DNA of 64,000 nucleotides from Undibacterium hunanense (GCF_014284335.1 NZ_JACOGF010000005.1:307189-371188), one strand, 5' to 3'. Positions 45,781-55,557 are shown, counted from the first letter of the stretch. Numbers and translations are program-made. The notes: generated by a model not told the origin, from the letters alone.

Positions 45781-46971
45781 ATGTCAACCATATTTGATGT
45801 AAAAGCCAATCCGAAAAAAGCCTACACCAGCTTTGCTGTGCTGGCGGTCGTGATTGTATTGTTCCCCTTCGTGGCTTCCAATTTTGGTAATTCCTGGGTC
45901 AGGATTATCGACTTTGCGCTGCTGTATATCATGCTGGCCCTGGGCCTGAATATCGTGGTCGGTTTTGCCGGTCTGCTGGATCTGGGTTATATCGCTTTCT
46001 ATGCAGTCGGTGCGTATCTGGCGGCGATTTTTGGATCACAGCAATTTGCTGTCATCCTGGAATCCTTCGTCAATAATTATCCGGCTGTCGGTGCTTTTCT
46101 GATCGCTGTCTGCGGCCCGGAAATTACCCAGAATGGTATTCACCTGTCGGTATGGGTGATCGTGCCTTTTGCGGCAGCGGTGGCCGGTTTGTTTGGTGCC
46201 CTGCTGGGTGCCCCAACCCTGAAACTGCGCGGTGACTATCTGGCGATCGTGACATTGGGCTTTGGTGAAATCATCCGTATTTTCATGAACAACATGAATT
46301 CACCGATCAACTTCACCAACGGTCCACAAGGTATCAATCTGATTGATCCTATCCGTATCTTTGGTGTGTCACTGGCGGGTGAAGCAGGTTCCAATGCGAC
46401 CGTACATTTCCTTGGCATGAGCATGCCTTCGGTGAATGCCTATTACTTCCTGTTCCTGGCTTTGTGTATTGGTATCGTGATCGTGTCCATACGTTTGCAG
46501 GATTCCCGTCTGGGCCGTGCCTGGGTGGCGATACGTGAAGATGAAATTGCTGCCAAGGCCATGGGTATCAACACCCGCAACGTCAAGTTGCTGGCGTTTT
46601 CCATGGGCGCGTCGTTTGGTGGCGTCTCTGGTGCCATGTTCGCCAGCTTCCAGGGCTTTGTCTCACCAGAATCGTTCTCGCTGATGGAATCCATCGTCAT
46701 TCTGGCAATGGTGGTATTGGGCGGTATTGGTCATATTCCTGGTGTGATTCTGGGTGCAGTATTGCTGGCTGCTTTGCCGGAAGTATTGCGTCACGTTGTC
46801 GAACCAGTACAAAACCTGATCTTTGGAAAAATCTGGATCGAGGCCGAAGTATTGCGTCAATTGCTGTACGGCTTTGCCATGGTTGCCGTCATGCTGAATC
46901 GTCCTGCCGGCTTGTGGCCCGCACCGAAGCATGAAGACCGTATGTCCAAGAACAATGAAGCGGCAGCTTAA
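45781..46971 (+). CDS. livM: Branched-chain amino acid ABC transporter permease LivM
   Basis: 396 aa, about ten membrane segments. Family motifs: LALGLNIVVGFAGLLDLGYIAFYAVGAY, GDYLAIVTLGFGEIIRI, TNGPQGIN and AMGINTRNVKLLAFSMGASFGGVSGAMFA. Pairs with LivH. Confidence 0.96.
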   Translation: MSTIFDVKANPKKAYTSFAVLAVVIVLFPFVASNFGNSWVRIIDFALLYIMLALGLNIVVGFAGLLDLGYIAFYAVGAYLAAIFGSQQFAVILESFVNNYPAVGAFLIAVCGPEITQNGIHLSVWVIVPFAAAVAGLFGALLGAPTLKLRGDYLAIVTLGFGEIIRIFMNNMNSPINFTNGPQGINLIDPIRIFGVSLAGEAGSNATVHFLGMSMPSVNAYYFLFLALCIGIVIVSIRLQDSRLGRAWVAIREDEIAAKAMGINTRNVKLLAFSMGASFGGVSGAMFASFQGFVSPESFSLMESIVILAMVVLGGIGHIPGVILGAVLLAALPEVLRHVVEPVQNLIFGKIWIEAEVLRQLLYGFAMVAVMLNRPAGLWPAPKHEDRMSKNNEAAA

Positions 46972-46982
46972 GGAAGATCAAG

Positions 46983-47753
46983 ATGATTGAACAGACTATC
47001 TTAAAAATCGAAGGCGCCAATAAACGTTTTGGCGGCTTGCAGGCATTGTCCAACGTTGGCATCAATATCAAGAAAGGCCAGATCTATGGTCTGATTGGTC
47101 CTAACGGTGCTGGCAAGACAACCTTCTTTAATTTGATCACCGGCCTGTATCAGCCTGACACCGGCACGTTTGAACTGGATGGCAAACCGTATTCACCTTC
47201 CGCCCCGCATGAAGTGGCGAAGGCAGGTATCGCCCGTACTTTCCAGAACATCCGCCTGTTTGGTGAAATGACGGCGCTGGAAAACGTCATGGTTGGCCGC
47301 CACATACGTACCCATCAGGGCGTATTTGGTGCCGTATTCCGCCATCCGGCGGCACGCAGGGAAGAAGCCGAAGTCCGTCAGCGTGCCCAGGAACTGCTGG
47401 ATTTTGTCGGCATCGGGGCATTTGCTGACCGTACTTCCAAGTTCTTGTCGTATGGTGACCAGCGTCGTCTGGAAATCGCACGTGCACTGGCGACAGATCC
47501 GAAATTGCTGGCACTGGATGAACCTGCTGCCGGTATGAATGCCACAGAAAAACTCGCCCTGCGTGAACTGCTGGTCAAGATCAAGGCCGAGGGCAAGACC
47601 ATCCTGCTGATTGAGCATGATGTAAAACTGATGATGGGGTTGTGCGACAGGATGACTGTGCTGGATTACGGCAAGCCGATTGCAGAAGGCTTGCCAGCAG
47701 ATATACAGAAAAATCCGGCAGTTATCGAAGCGTATTTGGGAGGAGGTCACTAA
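46983..47753 (+). CDS. livG: Branched-chain amino acid ABC transporter ATPase LivG
   Basis: 256 aa. Walker A GPNGAGKTT, signature FLSYGDQRRLEIARAL (YGDQRR in place of SGGQ, normal for LivG), Walker B LALDEPAAGM and switch His in LLIEHDVKLMMGL. Overlaps livF by one base (TAATG). Confidence 0.96.
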   Translation: MIEQTILKIEGANKRFGGLQALSNVGINIKKGQIYGLIGPNGAGKTTFFNLITGLYQPDTGTFELDGKPYSPSAPHEVAKAGIARTFQNIRLFGEMTALENVMVGRHIRTHQGVFGAVFRHPAARREEAEVRQRAQELLDFVGIGAFADRTSKFLSYGDQRRLEIARALATDPKLLALDEPAAGMNATEKLALRELLVKIKAEGKTILLIEHDVKLMMGLCDRMTVLDYGKPIAEGLPADIQKNPAVIEAYLGGGH

Positions 47754-48478
47754 TGGCTGAGAACGTATTAAAGATAAGCAATCTGAAAGTTGCTTACGGC
47801 GGTATCAAGGCCGTTAAGGGAATCGACCTGGAAGTCAACAAGGGTGAACTGATTACCCTGATCGGTGCCAATGGTGCCGGCAAGACCACCACACTGAAAG
47901 CCATTACCTCCACGCTGCCCAGCTGCAAGGTGGAAGGCGATATTGTTTACCTGGGTAAATCCATCAAAGGCGTGAACTCCTTTGAGATGGTGAAAAACCA
48001 CCTGGCCATGGTACCTGAAGGCCGTGGTGTATTTACCCGAATGACGATCCAGGAAAACCTGATGATGGGTGCCTATATTCGTGATGACAAGGCTGGTATC
48101 GCAGCCGATATCGAAAAATGGTTTGCCGTGTTCCCGCGCCTGAAAGAACGTGCTGCGCAGCTGGCCGGTACCCTGTCGGGTGGTGAGCAGCAAATGCTGG
48201 CCATGGCGCGTGCGCTGATGAGCCATCCCAACCTGCTGCTGCTGGATGAACCATCGATGGGTTTGTCACCGATCATGGTGGAAAAGATTTTTGAAGTCGT
48301 GCGTAATGTATCTGCCCAGGGTATCACCATCTTGCTGGTGGAACAGAATGCCAAACTGGCTTTGCAGGCAGCGCACCGTGGCTATGTCATGGATTCAGGT
48401 GCCATCACCATGAGTGGCAATGCCAAAGACATGCTGAACGACCCTAAAGTACAGGCGGCTTATCTGGGCGAAGGCTGA
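47753..48478 (+). CDS. livF: Branched-chain amino acid ABC transporter ATPase LivF
   Basis: 241 aa from the ATG at 47753, preceded by AGGAGG. Walker A GANGAGKTT, signature LSGGEQQMLAMARAL, Walker B LLLDEPSMGLSP, and VEQNAKLAL. Last gene of the cassette; a terminator follows 56 bp downstream. Confidence 0.96.
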   Translation: MAENVLKISNLKVAYGGIKAVKGIDLEVNKGELITLIGANGAGKTTTLKAITSTLPSCKVEGDIVYLGKSIKGVNSFEMVKNHLAMVPEGRGVFTRMTIQENLMMGAYIRDDKAGIAADIEKWFAVFPRLKERAAQLAGTLSGGEQQMLAMARALMSHPNLLLLDEPSMGLSPIMVEKIFEVVRNVSAQGITILLVEQNAKLALQAAHRGYVMDSGAITMSGNAKDMLNDPKVQAAYLGEG

Positions 48479-48533
48479 TACCGGTTGAAGTAAGGTAGCC
48501 CTCAAGTACAGTGTATTCTGTGCCGGGCATTTG

Positions 48534-48566
48534 AAATACCTGCAAGCGATTGCAGGTATTTTTTTG
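48534..48566 (+). terminator. livHMGF terminator
   Basis: Stem AAATACCTGCAA / TTGCAGGTATTT with a GCGA loop and a T-run. Confidence 0.9.
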
Positions 48567-48614
48567 CCTGCAGGCAGGCTAAGATGATGCCTTGGCAGTG
48601 TGAAAGGACTGGTC

Positions 48615-49277
48615 GTGCGTTTGTTGCTGGTGGAAGATGACCCCATGATAGGGGAAAGCATTCAGGAAGGCTTGCGTGGTGAAAACTACGCCGTTGACTG
48701 GGTGCGTGATGGCCGTGATGCAGATTTGGCCATGATCGGTGTCGACTATGATTTGTTGCTGCTAGATCTGGGCCTGCCCGGCAAGGAAGGACTGGATGTC
48801 TTGCAAGGGCTGCGGGCGCGTGGTGCTGACATGCCGGTCCTGATCATCACTGCGCGTGACAGTACCTCTTCCCGCATTCAGGGGCTGGATGGTGGTGCCG
48901 ATGATTACCTGGTCAAACCCTTTGACCTGGATGAGATGCTGGCCAGGGTACGTGCCCTGCTGCGTCGCCGGGTGGCACGCACGCATTCGGTCATACAGCA
49001 TGGTTCACTGGTACTCAACCTGGCCAGCCATGAAGTAACTTTCGATGGCGCTCAGGTGCATTTGTCGGCACGTGAATTTTCCGTCTTGCGGGCGTTGCTG
49101 GACAATCCGGGCAGTGTCGTCACCAAGAGCCAGCTGGAAGAAAAATTATATGGCTGGAATTCTGAAGTGGAAAGCAATGCCGTGGATGTGTATGTGCACC
49201 ACCTGCGCAAAAAATTTGGCACCGCCCTGATCAAGAACGTGCGTGGCGTAGGTTACAAGATAGCGGCCATTCCATGA
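48615..49277 (+). CDS. OmpR/QseB-family response regulator
   Basis: 220 aa from the GTG at 48615, which fits the family start VRLLLVEDDPMIGES; AAAGGA lies upstream. Phospho-acceptor D51 in LLLLDLGLPGKEG; the winged helix has REFSVLRALLDNPGSVVTKSQLEEKLYGW and SNAVDVYVHHLRKKFG. Its ATGA overlap with the kinase gene couples translation. Close relative of the regulator at 6.4 kb. Confidence 0.94.
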   Translation: MRLLLVEDDPMIGESIQEGLRGENYAVDWVRDGRDADLAMIGVDYDLLLLDLGLPGKEGLDVLQGLRARGADMPVLIITARDSTSSRIQGLDGGADDYLVKPFDLDEMLARVRALLRRRVARTHSVIQHGSLVLNLASHEVTFDGAQVHLSAREFSVLRALLDNPGSVVTKSQLEEKLYGWNSEVESNAVDVYVHHLRKKFGTALIKNVRGVGYKIAAIP

Positions 49278-50578
49278 AAACCATACGTCAACAGTTATTG
49301 CTTGGCCTGTTGTGCGCCACCCTGCTGTGTGCTACCGGGGCGATCGCCGTGTTGTATCACTCGCTGCTGGAAGAAACCAATGAACTGGCCGATCTGCAGC
49401 TAAGACAACTGGCCACCGCCCTGCCGAACGAGTTCGCCGCCAATTCCGGCTTGCCTGCTGCCGAAGACCCGGAAGAAGAATATGTCATGCAGGCCTGGGA
49501 TCGCCGTGGCGCGCTCTTGCATGCTTCACCGGGGCAACCCTTGTTGCCACGCTATCAGATCCATGGTTTTAGCGTAGTGAGCCTGCATGGTGAACGTTGG
49601 CGCATCTATGGCGAAACGCGGCATGACCGTTATGTGCAGGTGGCGCAATTGACAAGCGCACGTGACAAGCTGGCGGCCAGTATGGCACTGCGCGCCTGCT
49701 CACCTTTGCTGGTGTTTGTTGTCATCCTGGCGGGTCTGGTGCTGGTGGTTGTTGGTCGCGCCCTGCGGCCACTGGAAAGGCTGGCGCAAGCCGTGGCCGG
49801 GCGTTCACCCACGGTGTTGCAGCCGCTCGACAGTGAAGGGCTGTCGCCGGAATTGCGCCCCATCGTCCTGGCGCTCAATGGCTTGTTGGGCAAGTTTGAT
49901 GATGCCCTGACAGCGCAACGCATTTTTGTTGCAGACGCCGCGCATGAACTTCGTTCTCCCCTGGCTGCGCTGAAGCTGCAACTGCAACTGGTCGAACGTG
50001 CCAGCAATGACGAAACGCGCGCGCACGCGCTGGCCCGGCTGCATGAACGACTGGACCGCAGCACCCATCTGGTACAGCAACTGTTAAGCCTGGCCAGACA
50101 TGAAACCGGCTACACGGCCGCCCATATACAGGCCGTGGACCTGGGGCAGCTTTTGCAGACCGCCGTGATGGATCATTCGGCATTTGCCGACAGCCGTGCA
50201 ATCGACCTGGGGGTAGAGCCATCTGGTACATCCGATGTCGTGGTGGTACAGGCCAACAAGGACAGCCTGCATGTGCTGCTGAATAACCTGGTCGACAATG
50301 CCTTGCGCTACACCCAGCAGGGCGGTCGCGTGGATTTGCTGGCAAGCTATGAAAATGGCAGGGCCGTATTATGTGTGCGGGACAATGGCCCCGGGGTGGC
50401 TGAATCTTACCGGACACGTCTGTTTGACCGGTTTTATCGCCCTGACGGCAATGATGTGTGGGGTTGTGGACTGGGTTTGTCCATCGTACGCAATATTGCT
50501 GATCATCACCGGGCCGCCATCTACCTGACTGATAGTCCGGGAGAGGGCGGCCTGACGGTCACGGTGGTGTTTCCCTGA
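49274..50578 (+). CDS. QseC-like sensor histidine kinase
   Basis: 434 aa. Two membrane helices (about 8-30 and 143-162) around a ~110-residue periplasmic domain with an acidic stretch (AAEDPEEEY), which in QseC/PmrB relatives can sense metals or cationic compounds. Phospho-acceptor H224 in DAAHELRSPLAALKLQ; N box LVDNALRYTQQGG; G boxes RDNGPGV and GCGLGLSIVRN. The stop is followed at once by a short tandem repeat. Confidence 0.93.
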   Translation: MKTIRQQLLLGLLCATLLCATGAIAVLYHSLLEETNELADLQLRQLATALPNEFAANSGLPAAEDPEEEYVMQAWDRRGALLHASPGQPLLPRYQIHGFSVVSLHGERWRIYGETRHDRYVQVAQLTSARDKLAASMALRACSPLLVFVVILAGLVLVVVGRALRPLERLAQAVAGRSPTVLQPLDSEGLSPELRPIVLALNGLLGKFDDALTAQRIFVADAAHELRSPLAALKLQLQLVERASNDETRAHALARLHERLDRSTHLVQQLLSLARHETGYTAAHIQAVDLGQLLQTAVMDHSAFADSRAIDLGVEPSGTSDVVVVQANKDSLHVLLNNLVDNALRYTQQGGRVDLLASYENGRAVLCVRDNGPGVAESYRTRLFDRFYRPDGNDVWGCGLGLSIVRNIADHHRAAIYLTDSPGEGGLTVTVVFP

Positions 50579-50583
50579 TAGGT

Positions 50584-50627
50584 ATTAAAAATGCGTAAAA
50601 ATGCATTAAAAATTCATCAAAACAAAC
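50584..50627. repeat. Short tandem repeat behind the kinase stop, period 10-11
   Basis: Units ATTAAAAATGC, GTAAAAATGC, ATTAAAAATTC and ATCAAAACAAAC start at 50584, 50595, 50605 and 50616, from six bases behind the TGA. Confidence 0.7.
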
Positions 50628-50661
50628 AAGGCCCGCGTCGCTGATGGCAACACGGGCCTTG
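50628..50661. terminator. Terminator of the TonB-receptor gene
   Basis: Stem CAAGGCCCG / CGGGCCTTG, with T-rich sequence on the reverse strand. Confidence 0.75.
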
Positions 50662-50680
50662 CTGAAGTCAGACTGCCGGT

Positions 50681-52858
50681 TTAGAAGTTTGCGTGCAGGC
50701 TGACGCGGTAAGCACGTGGCGAACCGGGGGTGATATTGTTGTCACCGTTGGCGAAGGCATAGTATTTCTTGTCCGTCAGGTTTTCCACATTCAATTGCAG
50801 CTTGAAGTTGCTATTGATGGTGTAGAACAGGGCTGCATCAATACGGGTATAGGCTGGCAGCGTGACCGTATTGCTGGTGGAAGCAAATATGTCGCTGCGG
50901 TAGATAACACCCAGACCGGCACCCATTGCAGGTGTGACGTTGTAGCGGTTCCACAGGGCGAAAGTGTCTTTCGGAACACCGCCGACTGTTGCGCCATTCA
51001 GTGCGGTGGCAGAGGCCGTCGCCAGCAGTTTTGCATCCTGGTGGGCATAGCCGCCGTTGATGCTCCATTCCTTGGTCACGTTACCGCTGATGCCTATTTC
51101 TATGCCATTGGTGCGTTGACCATCCACCAGTTGATCTGCAATGCCGGTAGCCGGATTAACGACTGCCACATTATTGCGGTTCAGACGATAAAGTGCCACC
51201 GTGGCCATCAGGTCAGGATTGATTTCCCACTTGCCACCCAATTCATAGTTGATGAATTTTTCCGGTTTCAGGGCCTGGTTGATACTGCTCAGACTGCTCA
51301 ACTGGTCACCCCCGCGCGGGAAGGATGCCACGCTGTAATTGGCATACAGCGATACCGCTTCCACCGGTTTGTAGATGATGCCAACCCGTGGCGAGACCAG
51401 GTTGTCCTTACTCGACAGACTGGCTGGTGCCGACAGCAGCGACAAGACGCCGTTCGGACGGTTGTTGCGGTAATCCAGTTTGAAACTGTCAAAACGCAGA
51501 CCGGCGATGAACTGCCATTGTGGTGACAGGATGATCTGGTCCTGTGCGTAGAAACCCGCGATCCTGGCGCTGCTGGAACCGTCACGGTCAGAATTGCTGC
51601 CACCCAGCACATAATTGACGGGCAAGGCGCCATCCGGGCTGGCCAGCGGGACATTGATCGAGGTCGCGTTGTTTGAGAACAGGCCGGTTTTGCGCAGGTA
51701 ATCGGTATCTTGCTGACCCAGTTCCATACCGACCAGGATGCGGTGTTTGATATCGCCACTGTTGATATCAAAGTTCACATCAGTCTGGTTGAACAGGTTT
51801 TTACGCCACTGGTGATTGTTATAGGCGCTGATGGGAACCAGATTGGTTTTCAGGTTGATTGCACCGGCATTGTAGTTCTGGTAGAGCTTGTCATAGTCGG
51901 TATAGCGCGTCTTGTTGGAGATGTGGACGCCATTGCCGAAATCGTAGTCAATCACGCTGCTGACAGCATCGGATTGCAGGCGGGTAGGGCGGCTGTCGCC
52001 ACTGGCATCACCAAAGAACGTATTGACCGGGACATCCAGCGGCTGGCCCAGATAGGATGGCACGCCACGGTCAGCGGTACGTTTGTCTTCAAAATGCTCA
52101 TAACCCAGTACGATGCTGGCACCCTTGGCAGGGCGTATGGCCAGTGTCGGGTTGATGCCTGAGCGCTTCAGGCTGAAATTGCGTTGATACCCTTCAGAAT
52201 CTTCCACCAGGCCAGTGACACGGAATGCGACGGTGTCATTGATCGCCTGCCCCACATCTGCGGTCAGGCGGCGATTGCTGTATGAACCCAGTGTCAGGTC
52301 AACTGCACGTGTGGTCAGCCAGTTGGCCTGTTTCGATACGCGGTTGATGATGCCGCCTGAGCCGCCACGGCCAAAGATCATGGCGTTGGGACCGGTCAGG
52401 GCTTCAACACGTTCGGCGTTGTACAGGTCACGATAGTACTCAACGTCATCACGCACGCCATCGATATAAAAATCGCCGGAAGCATTAGTGCTGCCACGGA
52501 AGATAGGCGCATCACGGTTGCCTTCGCCGTTGGCCATGCCTATGCCAGGCACATAACGGGCAACGTCTGCCATGCTTTGCATCGCCTGGTCCTTGATCAG
52601 GGCTTCGTTGATGACTGTGATGGTTTGTGGCGTGTCACGCAATGCCGTATCGGTCTTGGTTGCCGTGCTGGTGCGCTTTACAGCATAGCTGTTGGCTTCG
52701 GTTTTACCGCTGACGGTGACAGTAGGCAGGGTGGCATCGTTTTTAAGCGGTTCTGCATCAGCCGCATACGTGATGCTGCTGGACAGGGCAGCACCGGCAA
52801 AAGCCAGGCGCAGCATCAGGGACAATGGGGAAAGGCGGGGAGAATGAGTAAGTTGCAT
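50681..52858 (-). CDS. TonB-dependent siderophore receptor
   Basis: 725 aa with a signal peptide ending near TYAADAEP. A TonB-box-like TVTVSG is followed by the plug domain (TPQTITVINEALIKDQAMQSMADVARYVPGIGMANGEGNRDAPIFRGSTNASGDFYIDGVRDD), then a 22-strand barrel closing with NPTLAIR ... RVSLHANF and the C-terminal Phe. It belongs to the group of FhuE/FcuA/FoxA-like receptors for hydroxamate or catecholate siderophores; the ligand is not fixed. A Fur box lies just upstream and a Fur-family gene is divergent. Confidence 0.94.
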   Translation of the reverse strand: MQLTHSPRLSPLSLMLRLAFAGAALSSSITYAADAEPLKNDATLPTVTVSGKTEANSYAVKRTSTATKTDTALRDTPQTITVINEALIKDQAMQSMADVARYVPGIGMANGEGNRDAPIFRGSTNASGDFYIDGVRDDVEYYRDLYNAERVEALTGPNAMIFGRGGSGGIINRVSKQANWLTTRAVDLTLGSYSNRRLTADVGQAINDTVAFRVTGLVEDSEGYQRNFSLKRSGINPTLAIRPAKGASIVLGYEHFEDKRTADRGVPSYLGQPLDVPVNTFFGDASGDSRPTRLQSDAVSSVIDYDFGNGVHISNKTRYTDYDKLYQNYNAGAINLKTNLVPISAYNNHQWRKNLFNQTDVNFDINSGDIKHRILVGMELGQQDTDYLRKTGLFSNNATSINVPLASPDGALPVNYVLGGSNSDRDGSSSARIAGFYAQDQIILSPQWQFIAGLRFDSFKLDYRNNRPNGVLSLLSAPASLSSKDNLVSPRVGIIYKPVEAVSLYANYSVASFPRGGDQLSSLSSINQALKPEKFINYELGGKWEINPDLMATVALYRLNRNNVAVVNPATGIADQLVDGQRTNGIEIGISGNVTKEWSINGGYAHQDAKLLATASATALNGATVGGVPKDTFALWNRYNVTPAMGAGLGVIYRSDIFASTSNTVTLPAYTRIDAALFYTINSNFKLQLNVENLTDKKYYAFANGDNNITPGSPRAYRVSLHANF

Positions 52859-52877
52859 AATTTCAATCGTTGATGTA

Positions 52878-52896
52878 AATGAGAAGCAATCTCATT
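52878..52896 (-). promoter_or_regulatory. Fur box of the TonB-receptor gene
   Basis: Perfect inverted repeat AATGAGA-N5-TCTCATT, continuing to ATCG, which fits the GATAATGATAATCATTATC consensus well. It lies about 20 bp upstream of the receptor ATG, so iron should repress the gene. Confidence 0.75.
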
Positions 52897-53068
52897 ATCG
52901 TTCGTAATACGAAAGCCATGCAACGCAAAAAATATATTTTTGGATACTGTTGCCTGTATGCCGCGCAGGTGTCAATTCTTAATGATTCCTTAATTATTGT
53001 CCGGCTATGATGCAGCGCCACGCGCCAGCCGGGCTGACGTGCCTCCTGAAATTTCACATACCAAGACG

Positions 53069-53590
53069 ATGCACATGGATAAAGAGCCGTATCTGCCGGA
53101 TGAGGATAAAAATGAGGATAAAACTGAAATTCAGGAATTGAAGGGCAGCACCGATCTGTTTGCCAAATTGCGCAAGCTGGGTTTGCGTCCAACCAGTGCT
53201 CGGGTGTGTATCTTGCAGGTTCTGCTGGCGTCACCACAGTTGCCGCTGAGCGCGGAATCTATCTTCAGGGAACTCGACAGCCTTGGTATCAGGGTCAGTC
53301 TTGGCACCATCTACCGGGTGTTAAATGATCTTGAACAATGCAAGTTGCTGCAGCGCGAATGGGATGTTGGCCATGGTACCGGCAAATCACGTTATCTCAT
53401 CGCACCGGCAATTTTGCCGCCACCCTCATACACGTTCACCTGTCGCGAATGCCAGCGCGCCATTGTCGTTGCTGACAGGCAGTTGAGTGAGCATCTGCAC
53501 AATCAGGCCAAGGTCGCGCAATTCGATCAGCAACTGGCAACGATTTCCATCCAGGTCACCTGCAATAGTTGTGCTGCATCTGCAAAATGA
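53069..53590 (+). CDS. Fur-family transcriptional regulator
   Basis: About 173 aa from the ATG at 53069; a shorter start at 53075 is possible and the longer frame lacks family residues. The winged helix reads LRPTSARVCILQVLLASPQLPLSAESIFRELDSLGIRVSLGTIYRVLNDLEQCKLLQRE. The structural zinc Cys pairs are both present (CREC and CNSC). The usual HHDH/HxH regulatory-site residues are weak: the dimerisation part has PPPSYTFTCREC where Fur has HHDHLIC. It may thus be a specialised paralogue rather than the global Fur. Divergent from the siderophore receptor. Confidence 0.85.
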   Translation: MHMDKEPYLPDEDKNEDKTEIQELKGSTDLFAKLRKLGLRPTSARVCILQVLLASPQLPLSAESIFRELDSLGIRVSLGTIYRVLNDLEQCKLLQREWDVGHGTGKSRYLIAPAILPPPSYTFTCRECQRAIVVADRQLSEHLHNQAKVAQFDQQLATISIQVTCNSCAASAK

Positions 53591-54016
53591 TTATTCCTGA
53601 CAGGCTGGTGTTCGCATGTTTGACGTCACCAGCCTGACGGATGTTGACGCGCACGGATTGCCTCCATCCAATCTGCTGGATGGGTTGGGTGGGTTGGATG
53701 TTGTTCCGCTGTGCAGGACAATTTTCCGGCGTATTGCTTCTGCCATTTTCCCGTCGTAAAGAACAATTGGCCGCGTAATTTATCCGGCTCTATCCTGTCC
53801 CTGTCCTGTCTTGCATCCGCAGCCTGAAAAACGTGCTGTCAATCGTCACCATCAGTGGTAAACCCTGATACACGCTGTCTCTCCGGGGTGCTGGCCAGAT
53901 TTTGAAAAATTTATTGCAAGCATATGTTTCCATAATTGACCTTGATTAATGTCATGCGATATCGTGATTTTTGTCATGAATAGCATGACTTTTTTAAATA
54001 AAAATAAAGGAAATTT
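53591..54016 (+). promoter_or_regulatory. Intergenic region upstream of the OFA carrier
   Basis: No gene seen. A Trp-codon-like G/T run (53680-53705) follows a hairpin CCATCCA / TGGATGG. Near the carrier gene the perfect inverted repeat GTCATG-N5-CATGAC (53973-53978, 53984-53989) and an 8-bp palindrome CGATATCG are candidate operator parts; AAAGGAAATTT precedes the ATG. Confidence 0.4.
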
Positions 54017-55405
54017 ATGGGAACTTTTGATGGTCTGAAAATGGCGCTCAGCAAGGACGGTGCAGTTGCCGCACCTGGGTATAGTCGCTGGTTAGTGGCC
54101 GCTGCGGCGTTGCTGATTCACTTCCCCCTGGGGCAGGCGTATGGCTTTTCCGTGTTCAATGCGCCACTGGTCAAAGTGCTGGGTTCCAGCCTGACCAGTG
54201 TAGGCTGGATTTTTTCGGTAGCGATTATTTTTCTTGGCTTGTCGGCTGCAGTATTTGGTAAATGGGTGGAACGGGTTGGCCCACGCAAGGCTATGCTGGC
54301 ATCGGCCCTGTGTTTCTTTTCCGGCTTTCTGGTATCGGCATTGGGAGTGTTGATGGGGTCTCTGCCTGTCGTCATTCTTGGTTATGGCGTGATCGGTGGT
54401 ACTGGTTTGGGCATAGGGTATATCTCGCCGGTATCGACGCTGATCAAATGGTTTCCGGACAGGCGTGGCATGGCCACGGGTCTGGCGATCATGGGTTTTG
54501 GTGGTGGTGCACTGGTGGGGTCGCCACTGGCGGTTAACCTGATGAAGTATTTCAGCGAGGGTTCACAATATGGCGGGATTCCTGCCACCTTCGTGACCAT
54601 GGCTGTGCTGTACCTGGGCTTCCAGTTGTCGGCGGCGTGGATAGCGCGCATTCCATTTGCCGGTTATCAGCCGCGTGGCTGGGTGCCGGGCAAGGTGGAT
54701 GCTGCGCATATCGCTTCCAACGGTGCTGGTGATTTCCCGGTTTCTGAAGCCATACGCCAGCCGCAATTCTGGTTATTGTGGGGCATCCTGCTGTTGAACG
54801 TATCTGCCGGCATCGGTATTCTCGGACAGGCATCCCTGATGGCGCAAAAAATGGTGGGCATTTCTGCCGCTGCTGCGGCCGGTTTTGTCGGCCTGCTGTC
54901 TTTGTGCAATATGGCGGGGCGTTTCATCTGGTCCAGCTTTTCTGACAGGATAGGTCGCAAATGGGCCTATGCCATGTATTCCGGCGTTGGGGCACTGGCT
55001 TACTGGGCTATTCCTGGCGCGGCTGCCAGTGGCAATATGTTGCTGTTTGTTGCCCTGTTTGCCCTGGTCATGAGTTTTTATGGTGCCGGCTTTGCGACTA
55101 TCCCGGCGTATCTGGCGGACATGTTTGGCAAGAAGGAAGTCGGCGCGATTCATGGTCGTCTGCTGACAGCCTGGTCCATGGCCGGTGTGATCGGTCCACT
55201 GGTCGTGAATGCCGGGCGTGATTATCTGGTGAAGACGGAAGGTTTGGCTGATGCCGCCGCGTATTCAACCGTGGTGTATGTGTTGGGTGGTTTGCTGGTG
55301 GCTGAATTTGTGCTGAACCTGTTCGTCAAGGAACCACGCAGCAGCGCTATTCCAGCCAACACATCCATTCCAGGCATGTTGTCACCACAAACATCATCAA
55401 AATAG
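54017..55405 (+). CDS. OFA-family (oxalate/formate antiporter type) MFS transporter
   Basis: 462 aa with twelve membrane helices. The OFA group is recognised from the opening (SRWLVAAAALLIHFPLGQAYGFSVFNAPLVKVLG), GGTGLGIGYISPVSTLIKWFPDRRGMATGLAIMGFGGGALVGSPL and the second-half NMAGRFIWSSFSDRIGRKWAY. Members exchange or import carboxylates such as oxalate, formate, or pyruvate/lactate; the ligand here is not certain. A 47-aa membrane protein follows in the same unit. Confidence 0.9.
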   Translation: MGTFDGLKMALSKDGAVAAPGYSRWLVAAAALLIHFPLGQAYGFSVFNAPLVKVLGSSLTSVGWIFSVAIIFLGLSAAVFGKWVERVGPRKAMLASALCFFSGFLVSALGVLMGSLPVVILGYGVIGGTGLGIGYISPVSTLIKWFPDRRGMATGLAIMGFGGGALVGSPLAVNLMKYFSEGSQYGGIPATFVTMAVLYLGFQLSAAWIARIPFAGYQPRGWVPGKVDAAHIASNGAGDFPVSEAIRQPQFWLLWGILLLNVSAGIGILGQASLMAQKMVGISAAAAAGFVGLLSLCNMAGRFIWSSFSDRIGRKWAYAMYSGVGALAYWAIPGAAASGNMLLFVALFALVMSFYGAGFATIPAYLADMFGKKEVGAIHGRLLTAWSMAGVIGPLVVNAGRDYLVKTEGLADAAAYSTVVYVLGGLLVAEFVLNLFVKEPRSSAIPANTSIPGMLSPQTSSK

Positions 55406-55413
55406 GAGTTGTC

Positions 55414-55557
55414 ATGCAAGACATCAATCAACATATCAATCAACACGTCGATCCGGGCATGAAAGCCAGGGTCATATTTTTCTGGACTTTGGCTGGTGTG
55501 CCGCTGGCATGGGGCGTGTGGCAGACCGGCATCAAGGTCATGGCCATGTTTGCCTGA
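55414..55557 (+). CDS. Small-subunit protein of the OFA-type MFS carrier
   Basis: 47 aa (MQDINQHINQHVDPGMKARV...) with AGGAG upstream and one membrane helix (about 20-42: VIFFWTLAGVPLAWGVWQTG). A single-helix protein of this kind is often found directly behind OFA-type carriers and is annotated as MFS transporter small subunit. It starts 8 bp behind the carrier stop; a terminator follows. It is below the usual gene-finder size limit. Confidence 0.8.
   Translation: MQDINQHINQHVDPGMKARVIFFWTLAGVPLAWGVWQTGIKVMAMFA

Noticed and set aside
44804..45787. 327-codon open frame on the reverse strand
   Set aside because: Antisense to livH, which has full family motifs; the shadow protein is His/Gln-rich without domains.
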